Source: Flectonema sp. DT1601
Lineage: Eukaryota; Euglenozoa; Diplonemea; Diplonemida; Diplonemidae
Direction: 5' to 3'
Length of the DNA: 64,000 bases
NCBI GenBank assembly: GCA_964019425.1
Contig: OZ025794.1
Span: 1,116,001-1,180,000, forward strand
The notes beneath the pieces were generated by a model that had not been told where the DNA came from, ran no database searches, and saw only the letters and a program-made list of their open reading frames with translations. Position numbers and translations under genes: made by a program. The first letter of the stretch is position 1. Every line of letters starts with the position of its first letter. Below are positions 21,431-32,389 of this stretch, piece by piece.

Positions 21431-21788
21431 CGTCTTGGTGATTAATTCACAGTTGAATAACTCGATTCCGTACTGCACTGAATGACAACACGGAAAAAAG
21501 AGATGTGTATGCAGCTGAGAGGAATCGTAACTTCAAGTGCTTTTGCATTCTGAAGATTGCAATGGATGATAATTAAATCTGTCAGTGAGTATCAATTGGT
21601 GGGTAGACCACCGAAGTTACTGTGAACAAACCAGCGTGTCCAAAGCAGGCGTTCGTCTTGTATTTTACGTATAAAATCCAACAGTTAACCCCCTTCAAGT
21701 TTTCAAGACAATATAATTATTAATTAAATACTCATGGGTTTTATAAAAAACTGTTGCGGTTACATAAGCAAGTGGTGCTCAACTATGT
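21431..21788 (+). repeat. Rep-D copy 2, first piece
   Basis: Matches 13123 onwards. Its last 164 bp (21625-21788, AACAAACCAGCGTG to CTCAACTATGT) are repeated at 22624-22787 on the far side of an HS+EM block. Confidence 0.85.
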
Positions 21789-22047
21789 AAAGAAAAACAA
21801 TGTTATCATTGTTTTTTTTTTATCGATCGACTATGTCGATTACTTTCTATTTTCCGCCCTGGTCAAGACGCTAAACTGATTGTTTTTTCTTTAAAATAAT
21901 TAAAAGGATTTACAAAAAAAAAAAAAAAAAAAAAAAGAATAAACAATGTTATCATTGTTTTTTTTCTATCGATCGACTATGTCGATCACTTTCAATTTTC
22001 CGTCCTGGTCAGGACGCTAAACTGATTGTTTTTTCTTTAAAAATAAA

Positions 22048-22078
<31 letters not shown>

Positions 22079-22189
22079 ATAAACAATGTTATCATTGTTT
22101 TTTTTCTATCGATCAACTATGTCGATTAATTTCTATTTTCCGTCCTGATCGAGACGCTAAACTGATTGTTTCCTTTTTTTAAATAATAA

Positions 22190-22223
<34 letters not shown>
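21789..22223 (+). repeat. Short hairpin satellite array
   Basis: Three HS monomers in plus orientation, opposite to the array at 19666-21430, ending in a poly-A run before an EM. Confidence 0.85.
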
Positions 22224-22227
<4 letters not shown>

Positions 22228-22622
22228 ATCTCCCTGCTATCCTCATATCCCCACAATAATATTATACCTTTTCATTTTCTCTTTCCTTTTCTGGTCTTTT
22301 TTTTTTTCTTTTTTTCCTTTTTCATACAACGTTTTTTATTTATATTTTATTTTTTTTTTTTTTTCATGTTTGATTATTTCCTCTTCATATTTTTTTTCTA
22401 TTCTTTCTTTTTTTTTTTTTTTTTTTTTTCTCTACCTCTCTCTTAATTCTGTTCGTTTCTTTGAAACGAAAATTCATTTGAATATTATTCCTTGGTCAGC
22501 AACCATCATTGTCGCCCTTTGGGCCTGTTAAAAAAAAAAAAAAAAATAAAAAGAAAGTTTACATCGGGAATAGGGCAGGAGCCAAAAGCTCCCAGTCCGT
22601 TACTTCCCACCTTTTCGAAATT
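22224..22622 (+). repeat. Complete EM
   Basis: Ends CCACCTTTTCGAAATT. Together with the preceding array it forms an 835-bp insertion in Rep-D. Confidence 0.85.
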
Positions 22623-22623
22623 C

Positions 22624-22999
22624 AACAAACCAGCGTGTCCAAAGCAGGCGTTCGTCTTGTATTTTACGTATAAAATCCAACAGTTAACCCCCTTCAAGTT
22701 TTCAAGACAATATAATTATTAATTAAATACTCATGGGTTTTATAAAAAACTGTTGCGGTTACATAAGCAAGTGGTGCTCAACTATGTTCACGTGGTATTT
22801 ATTTATCTGCAGTCATTGACTACGCTGCCGCTGACAGTCAAGATTGTCAGAGAAATACCTGGTCAATTTGACTTGACATCATTTTTTCTCGCAATTTTAA
22901 ATAAAAACTTTCTCCTCTCTTCGGCTATTACTACAAACTTTATTTTCAATCTCTCAAGACAAAAGCTTATGTGGGAACAATTAGACAGGAGCATGATAG
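22624..22999 (+). repeat. Rep-D copy 2, second piece
   Basis: 22624-22787 repeats 21625-21788; 22788-22999 continues Rep-D to GGAGCATGATA, where the tandem Rep-A array begins. The rest of Rep-D resumes at 29500. Confidence 0.85.
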
Positions 23000-25900
23000 G
23001 TTGAGTTTACCAGGTGAGATTTGGACTGTTAGCTTTTGGCTAAGGCCCTCCCTGAAGAGCAAGAACAAAAAAACTACTCACACCTGAAGAAAACATACAC
23101 AAAGAACACACTGTAAGCTGTGTGTGTATTTTGTGTTTGTCACAACAGGAGAGAAAAGAAAGAATGTCAAGGTTGGTCACCTTGCCTATCAACGCACAAC
23201 ATTGGTGGTCTCTACTAGACCCTGAGTGATCCCACTGGATCTCTCATCGTTCATAGTACCCTATGTGAAGTTATAAAATCAAAGGTAAACTATGAACTAC
23301 AAATGACTTAGCCTGTTATTATAATGCCACAGGCAGGCCCTGCATTCAGCAACTATCCAGCAGTGCTTGAATGTCCTGATCTTCTTCTAAAAAAAAGAAA
23401 GAAAAACAAAACTGTAGCTGGGATCACTCAGGATCAACAGACTACCAATGCTACCTGTTGTACTTGCTCACTATGGGGGGTGATGCCAAACACCCAGAAG
23501 TACTTAACTACTTTCCTTCTTGCTGCCCAGGAGTTTCTGACCAGAACTAATAGAAAATAAAAAGTAGATGGGAAACAATAAAAAGTAAAATGAATATAAC
23601 TGAAGTTAAACAAGAATGTTGGTCCTAGACAAGACCTTAAACTGACTAACCGGTCTTAATTTTAACTAAGTGTTAACCTAGTTTCCTGGTTTCTAATATG
23701 AAATCTTTTTTCTTTTTTTTTCTTTTTGAACAAAATGTAATTATTAATGTAAAAAAATGAAGAAACAGACCAGAACAGATAGAGAATAAAAAAGAAAAGA
23801 TAATTGCAAGAGTTATTGTAGTAAAAGATTACAAATAAAAAAAAAAATGCAAGTATCAACACATGATCGAGATACACCAGCAGCTAACAAACAACATAAA
23901 ATTGAAGATCAGTTGCCAGAGTATTTCAACCATGGTAGAATACTCGCCCCTCTGGCAGGGATTATCCCAGACTTGTCCTTTAATTTAGTTGGACACCATG
24001 GCTTACAACCCTTCCAGAGGGAAGCACCATTATGACTTCTATTTTTTTTCTTCAAGAAAATCATAAGGTGGTAACAAAGAAAAATGCTAAGAGGAACCCC
24101 TTATTAACACCTAAGACATCTAAACTGCAGCCCAGCTTATGCCCAATGCACTAACAGGTCATTCCCTCACACTCAGATCAAAAAAATCAAAGTTCAGAGT
24201 GCATCTTAGCATGAATGAGAGAATTTCCTCCCGCTTTTTTTGAACAAAAGGGATAGGAGAAGGGATAGAAAACGAACATAACAATAAGATTCTAAGTGAG
24301 AAACACTTAGCAGAAATACTTAGCAGCTTTTAAGGAGCTGAAAAGCAAAAAAAAAATCTAAGTGAGAAACACTTAGTAGAAACACTTTGTAGCTAATTGA
24401 GCTGAAAATAAAAAAATAAAAAAATTTCTAAGTGAGAGATACTTAGCAACTTTTAGAACAAATATTTCAGTAAATAACCTGTTGAAATGGTAGTTAATGT
24501 AACCATTACAGGTTTGATGCCAATACTGACAAAGACTGAGTTGAGTTTACCAGGTGAGATTTGGACTGTTAGCTTTTGGCTAAGGCCCTCCCTGAAGAGC
24601 AAGAACAAAAAAACTACTCACACCTGAAGAAAACATACACAAAGAACACACTGTAAGCTGTGTGTGTATTTTGTGTTTGTCACAACAGGAGAGAAAAGAA
24701 AGAATGTCAAGGTTGGTCACCTTGCCTATCAACGCACAACATTGGTGGTCTCTACTAGACCCTGAGTGATCCCACTGGATCTCTCATCGTTCATAGTACC
24801 CTATGTGAAGTTATAAAATCAAAGGTAAACTATGAACTACAAATGACTTAGCCTGTTATTATAATGCCACAGGCAGGCCCTGCATTCAGCAACTATCCAG
24901 CAGTGCTTGAATGTCCTGATCTTCTTCTAAAAAAAAGAAAGAAAAACAAAACTGTAGCTGGGATCACTCAGGATCAACAGACTACCAATGCTACCTGTTG
25001 TACTTGCTCACTATGGGGGGTGATGCCAAACACCCAGAAGTACTTAACTACTTTCCTTCTTGCTGCCCAGGAGTTTCTGACCAGAACTAATAGAAAATAA
25101 AAAGTAGATGGGAAACAATAAAAAGTAAAATGAATATAACTGAAGTTAAACAAGAATGTTGGTCCTAGACAAGACCTTAAACTGACTAACCGGTCTTAAT
25201 TTTAACTAAGTGTTAACCTAGTTTCCTGGTTTCTAATATGAAATCTTTTTTCTTTTTTTTTCTTTTTGAACAAAATGTAATTATTAATGTAAAAAAATGA
25301 AGAAACAGACCAGAACAGATAGAGAATAAAAAAGAAAAGATAATTGCAAGAGTTATTGTAGTAAAAGATTACAAATAAAAAAAAAAATGCAAGTATCAAC
25401 ACATGATCGAGATACACCAGCAGCTAACAAACAACATAAAATTGAAGATCAGTTGCCAGAGTATTTCAACCATGGTAGAATACTCGCCCCTCTGGCAGGG
25501 ATTATCCCAGACTTGTCCTTTAATTTAGTTGGACACCATGGCTTACAACCCTTCCAGAGGGAAGCACCATTATGACTTCTATTTTTTTTCTTCAAGAAAA
25601 TCATAAGGTGGTAACAAAGAAAAATGCTAAGAGGAACCCCTTATTAACACCTAAGACATCTAAACTGCAGCCCAGCTTATGCCCAATGCACTAACAGGTC
25701 ATTCCCTCACACTCAGATCAAAAAAATCAAAGTTCAGAGTGCATCTTAGCATGAATGAGAGAATTTCCTCCCGCTTTTTTTGAACAAAAGGGATAGGAGA
25801 AGGGATAGAAAACGAACATAACAATAAGATTCTAAGTGAGAAACACTTAGCAGAAATACTTAGCAGCTTTTAAGGAGCTGAAAAGCAAAAAAAAAATCTA

Positions 25901-28900
25901 AGTGAGAAACACTTAGTAGAAACACTTTGTAGCTAATTGAGCTGAAAATAAAAAAATAAAAAAATTTCTAAGTGAGAGATACTTAGCAACTTTTAGAACA
26001 AATATTTCAGTAAATAACCTGTTGAAATGGTAGTTAATGTAACCATTACAGGTTTGATGCCAATACTGACAAAGACTGAGTTGAGTTTACCAGGTGAGAT
26101 TTGGACTGTTAGCTTTTGGCTAAGGCCCTCCCTGAAGAGCAAGAACAAAAAAACTACTCACACCTGAAGAAAACATACACAAAGAACACACTGTAAGCTG
26201 TGTGTGTATTTTGTGTTTGTCACAACAGGAGAGAAAAGAAAGAATGTCAAGGTTGGTCACCTTGCCTATCAACGCACAACATTGGTGGTCTCTACTAGAC
26301 CCTGAGTGATCCCACTGGATCTCTCATCGTTCATAGTACCCTATGTGAAGTTATAAAATCAAAGGTAAACTATGAACTACAAATGACTTAGCCTGTTATT
26401 ATAATGCCACAGGCAGGCCCTGCATTCAGCAACTATCCAGCAGTGCTTGAATGTCCTGATCTTCTTCTAAAAAAAAGAAAGAAAAACAAAACTGTAGCTG
26501 GGATCACTCAGGATCAACAGACTACCAATGCTACCTGTTGTACTTGCTCACTATGGGGGGTGATGCCAAACACCCAGAAGTACTTAACTACTTTCCTTCT
26601 TGCTGCCCAGGAGTTTCTGACCAGAACTAATAGAAAATAAAAAGTAGATGGGAAACAATAAAAAGTAAAATGAATATAACTGAAGTTAAACAAGAATGTT
26701 GGTCCTAGACAAGACCTTAAACTGACTAACCGGTCTTAATTTTAACTAAGTGTTAACCTAGTTTCCTGGTTTCTAATATGAAATCTTTTTTCTTTTTTTT
26801 TCTTTTTGAACAAAATGTAATTATTAATGTAAAAAAATGAAGAAACAGACCAGAACAGATAGAGAATAAAAAAGAAAAGATAATTGCAAGAGTTATTGTA
26901 GTAAAAGATTACAAATAAAAAAAAAAATGCAAGTATCAACACATGATCGAGATACACCAGCAGCTAACAAACAACATAAAATTGAAGATCAGTTGCCAGA
27001 GTATTTCAACCATGGTAGAATACTCGCCCCTCTGGCAGGGATTATCCCAGACTTGTCCTTTAATTTAGTTGGACACCATGGCTTACAACCCTTCCAGAGG
27101 GAAGCACCATTATGACTTCTATTTTTTTTCTTCAAGAAAATCATAAGGTGGTAACAAAGAAAAATGCTAAGAGGAACCCCTTATTAACACCTAAGACATC
27201 TAAACTGCAGCCCAGCTTATGCCCAATGCACTAACAGGTCATTCCCTCACACTCAGATCAAAAAAATCAAAGTTCAGAGTGCATCTTAGCATGAATGAGA
27301 GAATTTCCTCCCGCTTTTTTTGAACAAAAGGGATAGGAGAAGGGATAGAAAACGAACATAACAATAAGATTCTAAGTGAGAAACACTTAGCAGAAATACT
27401 TAGCAGCTTTTAAGGAGCTGAAAAGCAAAAAAAAAATCTAAGTGAGAAACACTTAGTAGAAACACTTTGTAGCTAATTGAGCTGAAAATAAAAAAATAAA
27501 AAAATTTCTAAGTGAGAGATACTTAGCAACTTTTAGAACAAATATTTCAGTAAATAACCTGTTGAAATGGTAGTTAATGTAACCATTACAGGTTTGATGC
27601 CAATACTGACAAAGACTGAGTTGAGTTTACCAGGTGAGATTTGGACTGTTAGCTTTTGGCTAAGGCCCTCCCTGAAGAGCAAGAACAAAAAAACTACTCA
27701 CACCTGAAGAAAACATACACAAAGAACACACTGTAAGCTGTGTGTGTATTTTGTGTTTGTCACAACAGGAGAGAAAAGAAAGAATGTCAAGGTTGGTCAC
27801 CTTGCCTATCAACGCACAACATTGGTGGTCTCTACTAGACCCTGAGTGATCCCACTGGATCTCTCATCGTTCATAGTACCCTATGTGAAGTTATAAAATC
27901 AAAGGTAAACTATGAACTACAAATGACTTAGCCTGTTATTATAATGCCACAGGCAGGCCCTGCATTCAGCAACTATCCAGCAGTGCTTGAATGTCCTGAT
28001 CTTCTTCTAAAAAAAAGAAAGAAAAACAAAACTGTAGCTGGGATCACTCAGGATCAACAGACTACCAATGCTACCTGTTGTACTTGCTCACTATGGGGGG
28101 TGATGCCAAACACCCAGAAGTACTTAACTACTTTCCTTCTTGCTGCCCAGGAGTTTCTGACCAGAACTAATAGAAAATAAAAAGTAGATGGGAAACAATA
28201 AAAAGTAAAATGAATATAACTGAAGTTAAACAAGAATGTTGGTCCTAGACAAGACCTTAAACTGACTAACCGGTCTTAATTTTAACTAAGTGTTAACCTA
28301 GTTTCCTGGTTTCTAATATGAAATCTTTTTTCTTTTTTTTTCTTTTTGAACAAAATGTAATTATTAATGTAAAAAAATGAAGAAACAGACCAGAACAGAT
28401 AGAGAATAAAAAAGAAAAGATAATTGCAAGAGTTATTGTAGTAAAAGATTACAAATAAAAAAAAAAATGCAAGTATCAACACATGATCGAGATACACCAG
28501 CAGCTAACAAACAACATAAAATTGAAGATCAGTTGCCAGAGTATTTCAACCATGGTAGAATACTCGCCCCTCTGGCAGGGATTATCCCAGACTTGTCCTT
28601 TAATTTAGTTGGACACCATGGCTTACAACCCTTCCAGAGGGAAGCACCATTATGACTTCTATTTTTTTTCTTCAAGAAAATCATAAGGTGGTAACAAAGA
28701 AAAATGCTAAGAGGAACCCCTTATTAACACCTAAGACATCTAAACTGCAGCCCAGCTTATGCCCAATGCACTAACAGGTCATTCCCTCACACTCAGATCA
28801 AAAAAATCAAAGTTCAGAGTGCATCTTAGCATGAATGAGAGAATTTCCTCCCGCTTTTTTTGAACAAAAGGGATAGGAGAAGGGATAGAAAACGAACATA

Positions 28901-29499
28901 ACAATAAGATTCTAAGTGAGAAACACTTAGCAGAAATACTTAGCAGCTTTTAAGGAGCTGAAAAGCAAAAAAAAAATCTAAGTGAGAAACACTTAGTAGA
29001 AACAATTTGTAGCTAATTGAGCTGAAAATAAAAAAATAAAAAAATTTCTAAGTGAGAGATACTTAGCAACTTTTAGAACAAATATTTCAGTAAATAACCT
29101 GTTGAAATGGTAGTTAATGTAACCATTACAGGTTTGATGCCAATACTGACAAAGACTGAGTTGAGTTTACCAGGTGAGATTTGGACTGTTAGCTTTTGGC
29201 TAAGGCCCTCCCTGAAGAGCAAGAACAAAAAAACTACTCACACCTGAAGAAAACATACACAAAGAACACACTGTAAGCTGTGTGTGTATTTTGTGTTTGT
29301 CACAACAGGAGAGAAAAGAAAGAATGTCAAGGTTGGTCACCTTGCCTATCAACGCACAACATTGGTGGTCTCTACTAGACCCTGAGTGATCCCACTGGAT
29401 CTCTCATCGTTCATAGTACCCTATGTGAAGTTATAAAATCAAAGGTAAACTATGAACTACAAATGACTTAGCCTGTTATTATAATGCCACAGGCAGGCC
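23000..29499 (+). repeat. Tandem array of Rep-A, 4.2 units of exactly 1,540 bp
   Basis: GTTGAGTTTACCAG begins units at 23000, 24540, 26080, 27620 and 29160; the last is cut after GGCAGGCC at 29499. Units are almost identical; one visible difference is AACAATTTG in the fourth versus AACACTTTG in the first three (near 29003). Each complete unit carries, in order, exon-1 end, the GT-AG intron-like segment, the first ~62 bp of exon 2, two unassigned frames (78 and 62 codons), three TAAGTG/CACTTA inverted repeats and a new exon 1 (ATGCCAATACTGAC). Spliced as in the parent gene, a unit would encode a 37-residue peptide starting MPILTKTELSLPG. The 1,540-bp form has about 186 bp more than the 1,354-bp form, in the AT-rich middle. 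Confidence 0.9.
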
Positions 29500-29598
29500 A
29501 AAAGTTACATGTCTGAAATCATGGAGAATACATTCTTTCGGAGTTGCTTTAACCAGTAGAATCAGATGCGTGGTCCGTTCCGGTAGGACTCCCTTCTT
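29500..29598 (+). repeat. Rep-D copy 2, third piece
   Basis: AAAAGTTACATGTCTG to GGACTCCCTTCTT, matching 13698-13797. It then joins Rep-E. Confidence 0.85.
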
Positions 29599-29912
29599 AC
29601 GAATGTGTGGTGCCTCGTGTTAGCGCTTTGGATAGTAATAACCATTGGCGGCGACTATGCACGGGGTGGCCAGTGGGTTTAATGAGGTTGTTGTGTAATC
29701 CCCTTCCATGGCTCTGTTTCGGCATGCTGGAAAGCGAAGCTCTGAAGTTTACTTCAGGTTAGTCTTGTAAGCCTATCCTTCCGGTTCAGTTCTCGGCTTG
29801 GTTGATTCCCTCGATCGTCCCATCCAGGAGTTTGTGTGCATGGTGAGGCCCTCTGGAAACCCAGCCCAGCACAAGACACCAGGCTCACGGCGAAGATTGG
29901 ACCCGAAAGTAA
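29599..29912 (+). repeat. Rep-E copy 2, left part
   Basis: Matches 17742-18055 to GACCCGAAAGTAA, then breaks into unrelated sequence at TCGAAGAC. The remainder of Rep-E is at 38159. Confidence 0.85.
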
Positions 29913-30311
29913 TCGAAGACTTCTCTTTCTGCACTAGTTCGACAATATGACTTAGTGGAAGATTACAGGAAACGTGAGCTCGCAAATCTGACTCAGAGAG
30001 CAGACCTATCGGAAATGGCGCTCTTTAATTACCATCAAAGGTTTGTTCTTCTGTCGAACGAATTGGAGACCAAATGTAATGAGGAAAGAGAAAGTAAAAT
30101 TAGACTTTTCTATACTCAACAGGAGGTCGAGAGTTTGCGTGCCGCGCGTCCCCGTATGACCCACTTTAGTCAACAAGTTTCCCCCCGAACCCCCGTTCTG
30201 TATGAATCTGTTGCTATGATGAAGATAGCAAAGAACTACCTCTCGCTCTTTACAACTACGAGTAGTCTTTTTACTCCTCTTATTAAACCCCTTATCCCTA
30301 CCCTTAATTAG
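29913..30311 (+). CDS. Hypothetical coiled-coil protein fragment
   Basis: Open from just inside the block to a stop at 30309-30311. No ATG lies at its left; the first part reads ...ALVRQYDLVEDYRKRELANL, followed by a charged heptad-like stretch (SNELETKCNEERESKIRLF) typical of a coiled coil, then a Ser/Thr/Pro-rich tail. Not recognised. It may be an exon or a structural protein of the surrounding element; it and the frame at 31253-31687 have similar style but I do not claim one protein. Confidence 0.4.
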   Translation, partial: SKTSLSALVRQYDLVEDYRKRELANLTQRADLSEMALFNYHQRFVLLSNELETKCNEERESKIRLFYTQQEVESLRAARPRMTHFSQQVSPRTPVLYESVAMMKIAKNYLSLFTTTSSLFTPLIKPLIPTLN

Positions 30312-30436
30312 ATCACCCCTCTTTGTCCTCTAGCCTCAATTCCTCCGACAATGCCGCAGAGTGAAGCTCTCGACCGCACGCCGACCAAGATTTTACGACA
30401 AGAGAGTCACGTTATCTCCGTTAAAGAGAAAAAAAG
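30312..30436. other. Short spacer with possible coding continuation
   Basis: Moderately GC-rich compared with the flanking satellite and open in one frame. The inverted EM begins at 30437. Confidence 0.3.
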
Positions 30437-30834
30437 AATTTCGAAAAGGTGGGAAGTAACGGACTGGGAGCTTTTGGCTCCTGCCCTATTCCCGATGTAA
30501 ACTTTCTTTTTATTTTTTTTTTTTTTTAACAGGCCCAAAGGGCGACAATGATGGTTGCTGACCAAGGAATAATATTCAAATGAATTTTCGTTTCAAAGAA
30601 ACGAACAGAATTAAGAGAGAGGTAGAGAAAAAAAAAAAAAAAAAAAAAAGAAAGAATAGAAAAAAAATATGAAGAGGAAATAATCAAACATGAAAAAAAA
30701 AAAAAAAAATAAAATATAAATAAAAAACGTTGTATGAAAAAGGAAAAAAAGAAAAAAAAAAGACCAGAAAAGGAAAGAGAAAATGAAAAGGTATAATATT
30801 ATTGTGGGGATATGAGGATAGCAGGGAGATGCTC
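30437..30834 (-). repeat. Complete EM, minus orientation
   Basis: AATTTCGAAAAGGTGGG to GGGAGATGCTC. With the following array it separates two coding-like stretches, so it is a later insertion in opposite orientation to the rest of the block. Confidence 0.85.
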
Positions 30835-31229
30835 TTTTTTTTTTTTTTTTTTTTTATTTTTTTTTTTATTTATTATTTAAAAAAGGGAAACAATCAGTTT
30901 AGCGTCTCGATCAGGACGGAAAATAGAAATTAATCGACATAGTCGATCGATAGAAAAAAAACAATGATAACATTGTTTATTCTTTTTTTTTTTTTTTTTT
31001 TTTTATTTATTATTTAAAAAAGGGAAACAATCAGTTTAGCGTCTCGATCAGGACGGAAAATAGAAATTAATCGACATAGTCGATCGATAGAAAAAAAACA
31101 ATGATAACATTGTTTATTCTTTTTTTTTTTTTTTTTTTTTTTAATTCTTTTTATTTATTTTTAAAGAAAAAACAATCAGTTTAGCGTCCTGACCAGGACG
31201 GAAAATTGAAAGTGATCGACATAGTCGAT
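30835..31229 (-). repeat. Short hairpin satellite array, minus orientation
   Basis: Three monomers. Two consecutive units share AAAAAAGGGAAACAATCAG and TAGAAATTAATCGAC. Ends GTCGATCGATAA before CACCTATTGCG. Confidence 0.85.
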
Positions 31230-31252
31230 CGATAACACCTATTGCGAGACAA

Positions 31253-31687
31253 TGGTCCGAGGGTAGGATTGACTTACTCGAGAATTACTGTCGAGCAGTA
31301 GATGACTCTCTCGAAACAAACGAGAAAGCGGCAGAGCTCTCAGAACAACTTCTGGATGCCCAACTTCGCCTCTCGGAGCTGAATCACCAACGGTGTACAA
31401 CTCACGCAGAGCAGCTTGAGCAATCCATGATGTTAACGGGACTGGCGAGCGATTTAAATGCTCAACTCGCTTTGGCACGGTCTCAAATTGCGGCCCTGAA
31501 GTTCCAATTAGCTTCATGGGCAGAAGGTTTGAGTCCGCCAGACACAGAAGAACATGAGGAAAGTGAAACTCCGCCGAGAAAGTCTGAGCGTTCAACTCTG
31601 AAAAAACGAACCCCTCCATCAAGATATCGTTACAATCGAAGGAGATGTTCTGCTGATGACGTTCACGGTGACTCCACCCCCTTGTAA
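31253..31687 (+). CDS. Hypothetical coiled-coil protein, C-terminal part
   Basis: Open frame from about 31253 to TAA at 31685-31687; the first ATG is at 31427 but coding character extends upstream. About residues 1-100 are helical and charged with regular leucines (ELSEQLLDAQLRLSELNHQR; LNAQLALARSQIAALKFQLA), a clear coiled coil. The tail is acidic then basic (TEEHEESETPPRKSERSTLK). The antisense 156-codon frame is a shadow of it. No family recognised; small coiled-coil proteins are common as nucleic-acid-coating partners in retroelements, which is only a suggestion here. Confidence 0.45.
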   Translation, partial: WSEGRIDLLENYCRAVDDSLETNEKAAELSEQLLDAQLRLSELNHQRCTTHAEQLEQSMMLTGLASDLNAQLALARSQIAALKFQLASWAEGLSPPDTEEHEESETPPRKSERSTLKKRTPPSRYRYNRRRCSADDVHGDSTPL

Positions 31688-32389
31688 TTCTCTTTTTCCT
31701 TACTTTCACATCACTTTGTTTATTTAGTTTTTTAGCTTATTTATTATTTATTGTTCGTTTTTGTTTGTATTATTTTATCGATATGTTTATGTCCGTCAGA
31801 TCATAATGTTAATCAGGTTAATTGTTAATTGTTAATTATAAATGGTCTAAACCCCAATCCAAGTTCCCAAGGCTTGGCATAGATTTGAGTGACGCCTTAC
31901 TGGCCTCCTCATCCTCTATGAGTGGTGAGGGGGCCAGCAATGGTTTTTTTTTTTTTTTTTCTCTTATTTCTTTTTTTCTTTTTCTTTTACTCTAATATGA
32001 AATATTTTTGAACAAAATGTGATTATTAATTTAAAAAAAAAAAAAAAAAAATAATAATGTAAATGAATAATAAAAAAAAAAAAAAAAACATGCCTTGGGA
32101 ATACAATCAAAGCCCCAATTAATCGGTCCTTTCTTTTTCCTTCTTGTCAAGTGATCGCTCCACTCGTCGATCACCAAAACCGATTGTATTTATATCTGTT
32201 CTTTTCTCAACGATCGGCTATACCGACCATTTTTTTTTTTTATAAATAATTGTTCTCTTCTTCTCGACGATCAGTTCCAATTGATCGACCTTTTTTTTTT
32301 TTTTTCCTTTATTCCTTCCATCCCTCCCGCTCCCCTAATTTTAAATAAAAACAAGATCAGCTCAGCTTGATCGTTAATCTTTTTTTCTT
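31688..32389 (+). other. T-rich region with diverse hairpins, upstream of the satellite
   Basis: After the stop codon the sequence is T-rich with poly-T and poly-A runs. From about 32140 it holds different stem-loops, each near a T-tract: GTGATCG...CGATCAC (32149-32174), TCGGCTATACCGA (about 32213), CGATCAGTTCCAATTGATCG (32259-32278) and GATCAGCTCAGCTTGATC (32355-32372). They have the architecture of HS but not its sequence. Confidence 0.55.

Noticed and set aside
23030-23060. U2 snRNA-like word CTTTTGGCTAAG in Rep-A
   Set aside because: Only 12 bp match, inside the intron, and no other U2 landmarks follow.
23000-29499. Multicopy genes of 78, 71 and 62 codons in each Rep-A unit
   Set aside because: They recur only because the unit is copied. 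The 71-codon minus-strand frame crosses a T-rich tract and is specific to the 1,540-bp form; the 78-codon frame is low in complexity and overlaps another frame. Only the 62-codon one is kept as a weak candidate.
31239-31709. 156-codon minus-strand frame
   Set aside because: Antisense shadow of the coiled-coil frame, which has clear heptad character on the plus strand.
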